From Pseudomonadales bacterium (GTDB taxonomy: Bacteria; Pseudomonadota; Gammaproteobacteria; Pseudomonadales; Azotimanducaceae), in the NCBI GenBank assembly GCA_028279305.1, contig JANQOA010000368.1, positions 97,582-161,581 of the forward strand: a DNA stretch of 64,000 nucleotides, read 5' to 3'. The notes under the pieces are model-generated. The model was given only the letters and a program-made list of their open reading frames with translations. It was not told the origin of the DNA and made no database searches. This document shows positions 14,875-23,184 of this stretch, in pieces (positions within the stretch are counted from its first letter, which is position 1; each line of letters starts with the position of its first letter). The position numbers and the translations under genes are program-made.

Positions 14875-16242
14875 TTATCGCTCCAACATATCCAGCATGT
14901 CGCTCGCGCTGACAAATTTAACCCGCGGCCGTCCACTCGCCACACCCCGCTCAAGCTCAATCTCGTCGATGCGGCACCAGTCCTGATACGTTACCGTATC
15001 CGGCTGCCGCGCGGCCAACAGCGCCAGGATGCTCTCGGCCGAAGCTTCCGCCGGTTCAAGATGCCTTCCGGCTACAGCATCCTGCACCATCGCATCCACG
15101 GTTTCCCTGGCGTCGCTCTTATTGGTGCCTATTACGCCGCTGGGCCCGCGTTTGATCCATCCAGCTACATAAATACCCGGAATGGGTTCGCCGCTTGCTG
15201 CAACCACCCGGCCGCCTTTGTTGGGGCAGATACCAGCGCGGTCGTCGAACGGGATACCCGCCAACGGCACCCCCCGGTACCCCACCGAACGCAACACGAT
15301 GTCAGCCGGCAGTGTCTCCTGCACCTCCGTTGCACGGGCGCGCAGGCTGCCGGACTGGTCCTGGTATGGCTCGTTCTTGATGATGCGCATGCTGCGTACA
15401 TGGCCGGCCCGGTCGCCGAAGAGTTCGCCGGGAGAGGCGAAAAACCTTATGTTGAGCTGCTTGTGACGCCCTCTGGGCTGTCTTGATGCGAACTCGCGAA
15501 TGATGGCCACATTTTTCTGCGCGTTTTTCTCATCTGCCGAGTCCAGCAATCGCTGACTGAGCGGGTCGAGCGTTGCATCCGCAGTGTCCACCACCACGTC
15601 AGTATTGTCGAGTTGGCCTAATTCCCGGATCTCCGCAGGCGTAAAGGCGGCCTGGGCCGGACCCCTTCGTCCCAACAGATATACTTTGTTGATTCGGCTT
15701 TGTTTCAGCGCAGCCAAAGCGTGGTCTGCTATGTCAGTTCTGGCAAGCTCCTCCGGCCGTTTGCACAGGATACGCGCGACGTCGATCGCCACATTGCCCA
15801 AGCCGATGACTACCGCGGTTTCTCCGCTCAGGTCGAACTGATGGTCCGCATAATCGGGGTGGCCGTTGTACCACGCCACAAAATCCGTGGCTGCGTGGCT
15901 GCCTGCAAGCTCTTCGCCGGGAATACCCAAAGAGCGGTCGCTCTGAGCACCCGTCGCAAAAACGATCTGATGGTAGCGCTGCTGCAAATCGTCCAGGTGT
16001 AAGTGCTTGCCGTACTCCACGTTGCCGAAGAACCGGAAGGTCGACTGCTCGGCGCTGCGGGCATAGGCACGAGTGACGGTTTTGTCTTTCTGATGGTCCG
16101 GCGCCACGCCCGCACGTACCAGCCCGAAGGGCGTAGGCAGACGTTCGAACATGTCTATCTCGACAGGCAGCTCACGGTGCTTGAGAAAACTGCTGACCAC
16201 GTAGAAAGCGGCAGGCCCGGAGCCAATGATGGCAACCCGCAG
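14875..16242 (-). CDS. FAD/NADP ferredoxin reductase (FprA/adrenodoxin-reductase-like), unusual start
   Basis: NADPH:ferredoxin reductase that would feed a P450 or ferredoxin. After the FAD site come MFERLPTPFGLVRAGVAPDHQ, the NADP site VVIGLGNVAIDVARIL and the C-terminal RGPSGVIGTNKSDA. The FAD motif itself (VAIIGSGPAAFY) lies upstream of the first GTG (16200). The open frame runs back to a TGA at 16285-16287 with no ATG, GTG or TTG. A CTG at 16242 would give MRVAIIGSGPAAF, an ideal N-terminus, so it is taken as the start (455 aa). An in-frame ATG at 16317 is cut off by that TGA. No Shine-Dalgarno is obvious, so a recent lesion is possible. Confidence 0.82.
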   Translation of the reverse strand: MRVAIIGSGPAAFYVVSSFLKHRELPVEIDMFERLPTPFGLVRAGVAPDHQKDKTVTRAYARSAEQSTFRFFGNVEYGKHLHLDDLQQRYHQIVFATGAQSDRSLGIPGEELAGSHAATDFVAWYNGHPDYADHQFDLSGETAVVIGLGNVAIDVARILCKRPEELARTDIADHALAALKQSRINKVYLLGRRGPAQAAFTPAEIRELGQLDNTDVVVDTADATLDPLSQRLLDSADEKNAQKNVAIIREFASRQPRGRHKQLNIRFFASPGELFGDRAGHVRSMRIIKNEPYQDQSGSLRARATEVQETLPADIVLRSVGYRGVPLAGIPFDDRAGICPNKGGRVVAASGEPIPGIYVAGWIKRGPSGVIGTNKSDARETVDAMVQDAVAGRHLEPAEASAESILALLAARQPDTVTYQDWCRIDEIELERGVASGRPRVKFVSASDMLDMLER

Positions 16243-16437
16243 GAACGATGTGACTGGCTGGGTAACGGTCTGCGCCCTCGTTGATCAGCTACGCTGACTA
16301 ATGTGATGGCTGAACATTATAGACCGAGGCTAAGGCACTCGTCAGGTGTGCCTCTCAAGTCCGCCCGCCCCATTCAATTTGCGGCAAGCACGATGCCACA
16401 TCTTGCTCGGAAGTTGTCAGCAACGTGACCGCTCCCT

Positions 16438-17631
16438 CTACGAATTCCGCAATGGACGAAATGCATGCCGGATGTCTTCGACCAGCAAATCCGGTTGTTC
16501 CGCCGGGGCGAAATGCCCCCCCGAATCGAACGAGTTTACATAGTGCAGGTTGTAATAATCTTCTACCCAGAACCTGGACTGCGACGTCCCGTCATGGTCA
16601 AAAAACGTGATCGCGGTGGGTGACTGCACAACCGGGTTCAATTGGTGCGCCGGCTCCCATGGGTGGTCTACCATCTCTGCGTAATAACGCGCTGCAGAAG
16701 CGTAACTTTCTGTTAACCAATAGATCATCGCATTTGTGATCAAAAAGTCCTTGCTGAAACTGTCTTCCACATTGCCGTCATTGTGACTCCACCAGCGTCG
16801 TCGCTGCAGCAACCATGCGAGCATGCCAACGGGCGAATCGTTCAACGCATACGCAATAGTTTGCGGTTCATGGATATGAAGCTGCATGTGGGGGCTCTGC
16901 GGCCTGCTCCGGATAACCCCGGGCGCATGCAAATGAGGATTGGCCGGGAGTGTTGCCGGAGCCTTGAACCCCCAATCAGGCAGGGCTGTCGAATTCATTT
17001 CGGAAAACACTCCAAGCGGTATGGCACCGGTGAGATGGATTCCGCCGACAACATCTGCATACCTGTGCCCGAGTTCTCCAGTAATCAGGTTGCCCAGGTC
17101 ACCACCATGAGCGAAAAAACGTTCATAACCGAGCACTTCCGTCATGAGCTTCACCCACAGCCTGGCTGTACTGGAAAAGTTGATGCCCGTCTGTCTCAGG
17201 GGTGTGGAGAAACCAAATCCCGGCAATGAAGGTACAACAACATCAAAGGCATCAGCCGGATCGGCCCCGCAGGCAGCGGGGTCCGCCAGCGGTCTGATCA
17301 ATTTCTGAAAATCCCAGAATGTCCACGGCCAGCCGTGCGACAGAACAATGGGAAGCGGGGCCGGCCCTACTCCTTTCTCCAGGATGAAATGGACCGGAAC
17401 CCCGCTGAGGTCGACTCTGAAATTGTGGAAGCCATTCATTTCCCGTTCAACAGAGCGCCAGTTGTAGTCCGCCAGCCAGTAATCGGTGATCTCTTCCAGG
17501 TATTTACGCTCAACCCCCATCCGCCAGTCGTTGTTGGCGAAATCACCGGGAAGTCTTCTCGCCTTCAGGCGGCTCGAAAGATCATCCAACCGGTCTTCGG
17601 GGATGCCGATCCTGAACTTGTGTTTTTCCAT
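16438..17631 (-). CDS. Epoxide hydrolase (EHN-domain alpha/beta hydrolase)
   Basis: A 397-residue enzyme. An N-terminal EHN domain (FRIGIPEDRLDDLSSRLKARRLP onward) is followed by an alpha/beta-hydrolase core with oxyanion motif HGWP (99-102), nucleophile Asp178 in HGGDLGN and catalytic His373 in GGHFAPAEQP. It opens an epoxide, possibly made by a P450 or monooxygenase of the region. Same strand as the D-aminoacylase-like gene 84 bp upstream and the ferredoxin reductase downstream. Confidence 0.9.
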   Translation of the reverse strand: MEKHKFRIGIPEDRLDDLSSRLKARRLPGDFANNDWRMGVERKYLEEITDYWLADYNWRSVEREMNGFHNFRVDLSGVPVHFILEKGVGPAPLPIVLSHGWPWTFWDFQKLIRPLADPAACGADPADAFDVVVPSLPGFGFSTPLRQTGINFSSTARLWVKLMTEVLGYERFFAHGGDLGNLITGELGHRYADVVGGIHLTGAIPLGVFSEMNSTALPDWGFKAPATLPANPHLHAPGVIRSRPQSPHMQLHIHEPQTIAYALNDSPVGMLAWLLQRRRWWSHNDGNVEDSFSKDFLITNAMIYWLTESYASAARYYAEMVDHPWEPAHQLNPVVQSPTAITFFDHDGTSQSRFWVEDYYNLHYVNSFDSGGHFAPAEQPDLLVEDIRHAFRPLRNS

Positions 17632-17715
17632 TAATTGCCGGGAATTGTTCCTGAAGCACGCTTATCGATCAGGCGTAACCCGGCCTTCCAAGAGGCTACA
17701 TCACTTCTCACCCAC

Positions 17716-19413
17716 CTAGGTATCGCTGCTGCGCAACATACGTCCCGGCAGGGGTCCCTGATGCACGCCATCAACAAAGAGAACTTCACCGTTCACTACA
17801 GTTGTATGCACACCGGTGGCGTGCACCACAAGGCGGCGGGCGCCGCCGGGCATATCGGTCACGTATTCGGGGACATGATCTATGATGGTATCCGGATTGA
17901 ACAGAACAAGATCAGCATGGTTACCCTGCATTATCCGCCCACGGCGGGATATCCCGAAGTGATCGGCGGGCAGGGATGTCAGTAGCCGTACTGCCTCTTC
18001 CAGCGATAATACCTGTTTCTCCCGTACCCAGTGGCCAAGCAGGTAAGATGAATACCCCGTATCGTTCAGAGAACCCACATGCGCACCACCATCAGATAAG
18101 CCGGGCATGAAGCGACCGTCATCAATCAGGTTACGGGTACCCTGCTCCTCAAAAGCAAGCATCGCGAAGCTGAAATCTGTGCTCAGTGCATCGTTGACCG
18201 CCAGGTCAAACCAGCAATCAATGCCAGACTTGTTCTGCTCTTTTGCGATATCTGCCAGGGATTTACCGCTTTCAGCCCATTTTCTGCTCATCTCTGAGCT
18301 GCCGTCCCTGATGCGTACACGCTCATAAAACCGGTCAGAAATTTCGTTATGATCCAGGTCATGCTGAATGGCTGCGCGGAACTCAGGATCTTTGAACAGG
18401 GCGATTTGCTCCGCGAGCGGGCGGTCAAAAACCCTGTGGAACGTAGTGCAGAAACCAAGCAACTGCGGACTTTTCAGGTTGAAGTTTTGCGTAACGGGTT
18501 TCACCGGGAACTGCGGCAACACCTTACCTGAATCCAACAGGTCACCCATTTTGCCGGCGCCTTTTTTATACGATTCCGGATCACGCGGGTGATTGATCAT
18601 CGCGAGATAGGTAATGGGCCGGCCACTCCTCTCGCTGATGAAATTGAGCATGTCCAGGCTCTCATCCTCCAGGTTGCCGAGTTCCGGTTGATTAAAGGCG
18701 ATCTCAGTCGTACCAAGACCCTCCTCGCGCATGACATCACACAGCGCGCCAATTTCCCGTTTGTCCGCCAACCGACAGGATAACGGTCGGCCTCCGTAGC
18801 CAATGTGTCCATCAAAATAGGTCGTCGAAAATCCAAAGCCGCCTTCACGCAGCGATTGCCGATAGACTTGCTTCATTACCGTAATTTCGTCGTCTGTCGC
18901 GACTCGCTCCAGGCTCTCCTCGCCTATTGCTGTCTGGCGAATCGGTGTGAGCGGTACAAAACCCGCAACGTTGATGCCGACCCCCCGCGCCTGCATGACA
19001 TCGAGGTATTCACCATAGGTCTCCCATTGCCATTCGAGCCCTGCGGCCATCGTCTCGTGCGGGATGTCCTCGACGTGAACCAGATCCCAGGTCGCCATCT
19101 CACGCATCTCCGGCGGCAGTGGTGCCACCCCAACCCCGCAGTTTCCCTGCACGACGGTAGTGACACCATGCCAGGGGCTGGACGTCAGCAAGGGATCCCA
19201 GGAAATCTGCGCATCGTAGTGGGTGTGGGGGTCAACAAAACCCGGCGCCAGTACGAGGCCTTCTGCATCGATACGTTTTTTGGCGTTCTCGCCGTTTGAA
19301 CTTCCCTTTTGTATTTCGGTGATCGTTCCATCAGTGACCGCAACCGATCCCTGGAATTTTTCACTGCCCGTACCGTCGACAATGACGGCGTTTTCAATAA
19401 TCAGATCATGCAC
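17716..19413 (-). CDS. N-acyl-D-amino-acid deacylase family amidohydrolase
   Basis: A 565-residue metal-dependent hydrolase. An N-terminal beta-sandwich (ENAVIVDGTGSEKFQGSVAV) is followed by the metal motif FVDPHTHYD with His63 and His65, Cys92 in QGNCGVG (the bridging-Cys position of D-aminoacylases), and DGGAHVGSLNDTGYSSYLLGH. Members cleave N-acyl-D-amino acids or dihydropyrimidine-like amides. It begins 14 bp after the amidohydrolase-2 gene, so the two probably share one transcript. Confidence 0.9.
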   Translation of the reverse strand: MHDLIIENAVIVDGTGSEKFQGSVAVTDGTITEIQKGSSNGENAKKRIDAEGLVLAPGFVDPHTHYDAQISWDPLLTSSPWHGVTTVVQGNCGVGVAPLPPEMREMATWDLVHVEDIPHETMAAGLEWQWETYGEYLDVMQARGVGINVAGFVPLTPIRQTAIGEESLERVATDDEITVMKQVYRQSLREGGFGFSTTYFDGHIGYGGRPLSCRLADKREIGALCDVMREEGLGTTEIAFNQPELGNLEDESLDMLNFISERSGRPITYLAMINHPRDPESYKKGAGKMGDLLDSGKVLPQFPVKPVTQNFNLKSPQLLGFCTTFHRVFDRPLAEQIALFKDPEFRAAIQHDLDHNEISDRFYERVRIRDGSSEMSRKWAESGKSLADIAKEQNKSGIDCWFDLAVNDALSTDFSFAMLAFEEQGTRNLIDDGRFMPGLSDGGAHVGSLNDTGYSSYLLGHWVREKQVLSLEEAVRLLTSLPADHFGISRRGRIMQGNHADLVLFNPDTIIDHVPEYVTDMPGGARRLVVHATGVHTTVVNGEVLFVDGVHQGPLPGRMLRSSDT

Positions 19414-19427
19414 TGTCTGAACTCCCG

Positions 19428-20609
19428 CTAGTTCCTGTCTAGGTTGTAAACGCGCGCTGCATTGCCATGGAGCACTTTGCCGACGATGTCATCGGGCATG
19501 TTTCCGAGGGCTTGCGCTGCATATTCTCGTGGTGCCAGCGCCGGCGTGGCTGGTCCCGGTGACTGCGATGTCGGGTGAGGAAAGTCGGTTTCCCACATCA
19601 TGTTGTCAGGATACTGCTGGAGGGCGTTCTCCAACATTGTTCCCTGTTCAAACCAGAAACACGCAAACATCTGACGTTTGAAATACTCTGATGGCAGCAG
19701 ATCGTATTCCGGATGCTCGAGGGCAACCCGCGTGTTGCGCCATTGCCAGTCCATCGTTTCCAGTACCGTCGGCATGTAGCCGACGCCACTTTCAACCGAG
19801 ACAAAATTGAGCTTTGGAAAGCGGTGCAGGACGCCGCCAAAAATCACATCACCGATGCCCTTGAGATTGCTCATGAAGCCCAGCGATGAAAAGTAGGCGA
19901 ACATAGTTCTCTCACCCATGCCAGTGGGATCGGCCAGCACATCCTGTGGATCCCAGTCACTGTCGCTGCCGACATGGAAATTGATGGCAACACCTGCATC
20001 CTGCGCCAGCGTCCACAACGGATCCCAGTGGCTGTTATTCAGCGGCGGTTGCCCAAAAACCTGGGGCTGTGTTGGAAAAAGAATACCTTTGTGTCCGGCA
20101 TCGATGCAGCGGGAGACTTCTTTCAGGGTCGCATCCAGATCCCAGAAAGGCAGTGCGGTAATCGGAAGAAGTCGACCCGGCGCTGCAGACGCAAACTCCG
20201 TTAGAAAGTCGTTATAGGCTTTGACACAGGATAGCTTCAGCTCCTCATCTTTCATTTTCAGAAAGACCTGGGAACCAAACCCGCCCACATTCGGGTAAAT
20301 GACCTGCGCATGAATGCCATCCTGGTCCATACGTGCAACCCGGGCTTTGGCATCGAACATCGACGGATCAATATCGTCAAAGGTTGCCGGAAATTCTACG
20401 GGTGGTGAGCCATCAAATCCCGCTATGGAGAATATACCCGGCCAGATTTGTGGTTTACCACCGACCAGCCACATATCCTTCCCATCAATCCGTTCCACCC
20501 GCGGTGCCAGGTCCCGGTGTTTTTTGGCAACCCGACTTGACCATAAGTCGGGTGGCTCTGTGACATGCGTATCAACGTCGATTGCGGCGTGCCGTTCAAA
20601 CAGGTCCAT
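19428..20609 (-). CDS. Amidohydrolase-2 (ACMSD-like) family protein
   Basis: A 393-residue TIM-barrel hydrolase or decarboxylase. The N-terminal metal motif is IDVDTHVTEPPDLW (10-23), mid-protein LGFMSNLKGIGDVIFGGVLHRFPKLNFVSVESG gives the strand with the conserved Glu, and MWETDFPHPTSQSP carries the late catalytic Asp. This PF04909 group includes decarboxylases and hydrolases of ring-cleavage products. A second member lies at 29036-30241. It heads the run with the D-aminoacylase and, further on, the epoxide hydrolase. Confidence 0.9.
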   Translation of the reverse strand: MDLFERHAAIDVDTHVTEPPDLWSSRVAKKHRDLAPRVERIDGKDMWLVGGKPQIWPGIFSIAGFDGSPPVEFPATFDDIDPSMFDAKARVARMDQDGIHAQVIYPNVGGFGSQVFLKMKDEELKLSCVKAYNDFLTEFASAAPGRLLPITALPFWDLDATLKEVSRCIDAGHKGILFPTQPQVFGQPPLNNSHWDPLWTLAQDAGVAINFHVGSDSDWDPQDVLADPTGMGERTMFAYFSSLGFMSNLKGIGDVIFGGVLHRFPKLNFVSVESGVGYMPTVLETMDWQWRNTRVALEHPEYDLLPSEYFKRQMFACFWFEQGTMLENALQQYPDNMMWETDFPHPTSQSPGPATPALAPREYAAQALGNMPDDIVGKVLHGNAARVYNLDRN

Positions 20610-20692
20610 ATCCTTGCCCTCCGAGATTTTTCAGCAGATTCCTGGCTTAGAACTCTACTTTACAAAGCGCAAAATAGTCAATCTCGTTTCAC

Positions 20693-20709
20693 TCTAAATA
20701 ACTATTCGA
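20693..20709. promoter_or_regulatory. Weak relative of the TCTAAC/GTTAGA operator
   Basis: TCTAAA-N5-ATTCGA lies 84 bp upstream of the amidohydrolase start (20609) in an AT-rich stretch with TAAATATTATTTATATA. It resembles the second site at 28968 (TCTAAC-N4-ATTCGA) but has one extra spacer base, so membership in the regulon is doubtful. Confidence 0.25.
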
Positions 20710-20789
20710 GTAAATATTATTTATATATGCGCAGAGTATAACTTATAATTGTGCTCATTTTGAATGAGCGCACAGCGGCTCAAAGCGCT

Positions 20790-22061
20790 CTAATCGGCCA
20801 CCAGATCTGCTTCAAGGTGTTTCCCGGCAAGATAGTAGTGCCAGGCACCCCACAGGTTTATGAAAGAGAAGATCAGCAAGCTGTAGCGGAGAGATTCATC
20901 ACCGTAGCTGGTCCACAGCAGATCGCTGATGATGCCAACCAGTTGCGGACCCGCACCAACCCCGATGACGTTGACGATAAACAGGAGTATCGCGGCCGCA
21001 ACTGCGCGCATCCTGAGCTTAACCAACCCCTGGGTTTGCGAGAATGTGGTGGCCATAAAAAAGTTGCCCAACATTATTGGAACGATCAGAAGAAGTAAGC
21101 TCGAAGTTGCGCTGGAAGCCAGGAAGACACCCGCCAGCAACGGCACGGCAGGTACAACGGAAAAAGCAACAATCCACAGGTACCAGCGCTTGTTCCATTG
21201 ACCAAGCCGGTCAGCCAGATAGCCGCCCAATACGATACCAATGCCACCCGGTATGCCCAGGATCAGTCCAAGATAAGTGCCAACTTCCACGGTGCTCATG
21301 CCATACGAGCGAATGAGGAAAGACGGGGCCCAGGTAACTACACCGGAGTAGACGAAGGTTAACAGCGAAGCACCAACCACCATGTGCCTGAATGTGGGTT
21401 TCCTCAAGAGAAAGGCGAAGGTAGAAGCAATAGATGGTTGTTCCCGGGTATCTGTACGCCGCTCTGCAAACCCCCTGGGTGGCTCCTTGAGTGTGAACCG
21501 GACAACCAGCGCCAGCAGCACGCCAGGTACGCCAACAACAAAGAAGGCCATGCGCCAGCCGAATATCTCATTCAACCAGCCTCCTGCCATGAGACCAAAT
21601 AGCATTCCGAGCGAGAGTCCCAGCGAATAAATGCCAAGGGCGGTGGCCCTTTTTTCCGGCGGAAAATAGTCCGCTATTATGGAGTGTGAAGGCGGACTGC
21701 AACCGGCTTCTCCCACCGCAACTCCGATGCGGGCGATCAACAGGTGCCAGAAATTCTGCGCAATTCCGCATAATGCGGTCATTAAGCTCCACACACTTAG
21801 CGCTATCGCGATCAGATTTCGACGGTTGCTTCCATCAGCGTATCTGGCGATGGGAATACCAAGCGTCGCGTAGAACAAAGCGAATGCAAACCCGGTTATC
21901 AGGCCAAGCGCACTATCGGACAGCCCCAGATCCGCCTTAATCGGTTCCATCAGAATTGTGAGTATCTGACGGTCTATAAAGTTGAAGGTATAGACAACCA
22001 GGAGAAGCAAAAGCGCATAGTTGCGGACTCCAGTCGTAGACAAGGCTTCCCTTTCATTCAT
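20790..22061 (-). CDS. MFS transporter, spinster-like
   Basis: A 423-residue inner-membrane transporter with 12 predicted helices. The start is NYALLLLLVVYTFNFIDRQIL, typical of the spinster/NarK-type MFS branch, followed by FALFYATLGIPIARYADGSNRR, the loop 2-3 motif. It follows the Lrp gene by 9 bp, so the pair is likely one operon. It may import the substrate degraded by the surrounding enzymes. Confidence 0.92.
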   Translation of the reverse strand: MNEREALSTTGVRNYALLLLLVVYTFNFIDRQILTILMEPIKADLGLSDSALGLITGFAFALFYATLGIPIARYADGSNRRNLIAIALSVWSLMTALCGIAQNFWHLLIARIGVAVGEAGCSPPSHSIIADYFPPEKRATALGIYSLGLSLGMLFGLMAGGWLNEIFGWRMAFFVVGVPGVLLALVVRFTLKEPPRGFAERRTDTREQPSIASTFAFLLRKPTFRHMVVGASLLTFVYSGVVTWAPSFLIRSYGMSTVEVGTYLGLILGIPGGIGIVLGGYLADRLGQWNKRWYLWIVAFSVVPAVPLLAGVFLASSATSSLLLLIVPIMLGNFFMATTFSQTQGLVKLRMRAVAAAILLFIVNVIGVGAGPQLVGIISDLLWTSYGDESLRYSLLIFSFINLWGAWHYYLAGKHLEADLVAD

Positions 22062-22070
22062 CAGCGAGGA

Positions 22071-23018
22071 TCAGTCGAACTGCATCGAAATGCGGATATC
22101 CTGTTTGTAGCTGTGCACGATTTCCCAGACTTCCAGTTGCTGCACACCATGCATGGGGGCGATCGTCCGCGACACCAGATCCAGCAATTCATGCCGCGAA
22201 TCCAGCAGCAGAAGTGCGAGCATGTTAAAGCGCCCAATCGTCGAAGATACGAAGCCGGTCTCCGACACATGACAGAGTACGTCTGCCACTTCTTCCAGTG
22301 CGCCCCCGCGAACTCGCAGGGCAATCCATGCAAGGGCCTTTTCCGGCCTCGAAGTATCACTGTCTGTTACGGCGACAAGGCGCACAGCACCATTCTTCTC
22401 AAGTCGAGTAAGCCTCGATCGGATTGTTGCTTCAGGCGTGGCAAGACGTCGGCCAACTTCACGAAAGCTGGTCCGGCCGTTTTCCTGCAGCACCTCGATG
22501 ATGCCAAGGTCAAGCTTGTCCAGCATGGAGTGCTCTTGCGGAAGACTGAAGATAGGCAGTTTACGAAATAGCCGTAACAAGCCCACGTCGGAACGCATCA
22601 AATGGACATCCAGCACAAGGCAGGATTCCAGATACAGCACGCCATCGATCGTACCAATCCTGTCAACCAACTCTGCTACATGACGCTTGTCGCGGGCGAG
22701 CACGATGCAGACCAGCTGATAGCGGCCGAAGGTTGAATTTACGCCGAGAACTTCCGGAAGCTCGACCAGTTCGTTCGCAACCTCACTCGGGTGGGAATCA
22801 CCAACTCCGACGCCCACGATAACAACGTGTTCGTAACCCACCGCGTGCATGTCGACAACCGCCATGATCCGCAGGATTCCCATTTCTTCGAGCCGCGCAA
22901 CGCGCGCGGCAATGTTCGGCTCGCTGAGTTGCAGCGCGCGCGCAAGTGCCCTGTTTGTCGTGCGCGGATCTTCTTTGAGGTGCGCAATGATGCGGTAGTC
23001 TGTTTCGTCAATCGGCAT
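22071..23018 (-). CDS. Tandem-domain Lrp/AsnC-family regulator
   Basis: A 315-residue protein made of two consecutive Lrp units. The first has HTH at about 3-55 (ETDYRIIAHLKEDPRTTNRALA) and a ligand-type beta domain to about 145. The second has HTH at about 165-215 (LDLGIIEVLQENGRTSFREVGRRL) and another beta domain to the end. Ordinary Lrp proteins are about half this size. The start MPIDETDYRII is preferred over a long upstream frame. It immediately precedes the MFS gene. Confidence 0.9.
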   Translation of the reverse strand: MPIDETDYRIIAHLKEDPRTTNRALARALQLSEPNIAARVARLEEMGILRIMAVVDMHAVGYEHVVIVGVGVGDSHPSEVANELVELPEVLGVNSTFGRYQLVCIVLARDKRHVAELVDRIGTIDGVLYLESCLVLDVHLMRSDVGLLRLFRKLPIFSLPQEHSMLDKLDLGIIEVLQENGRTSFREVGRRLATPEATIRSRLTRLEKNGAVRLVAVTDSDTSRPEKALAWIALRVRGGALEEVADVLCHVSETGFVSSTIGRFNMLALLLLDSRHELLDLVSRTIAPMHGVQQLEVWEIVHSYKQDIRISMQFD

Positions 23019-23184
23019 ATTCGGGGCGTGCAACCGGCGAAGTAATCTGAGGGAATCAAGTGTAACCCTCGGACCGATCAACCTGCCAGCAACACAAATA
23101 AAAGACCGGTCACTCACTGGTGACCGATCCAACAATCCCACTACCGAGGGGAACCCCAACTGCACAATCGACGCGCCAGCTGAC

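Noticed and set aside
16285..16317. In-frame TGA between an ATG and the ferredoxin reductase, read as possible selenocysteine
   Set aside because: Nothing in this family uses selenocysteine here and no SECIS-like hairpin was seen; a CTG start explains the frame more simply.
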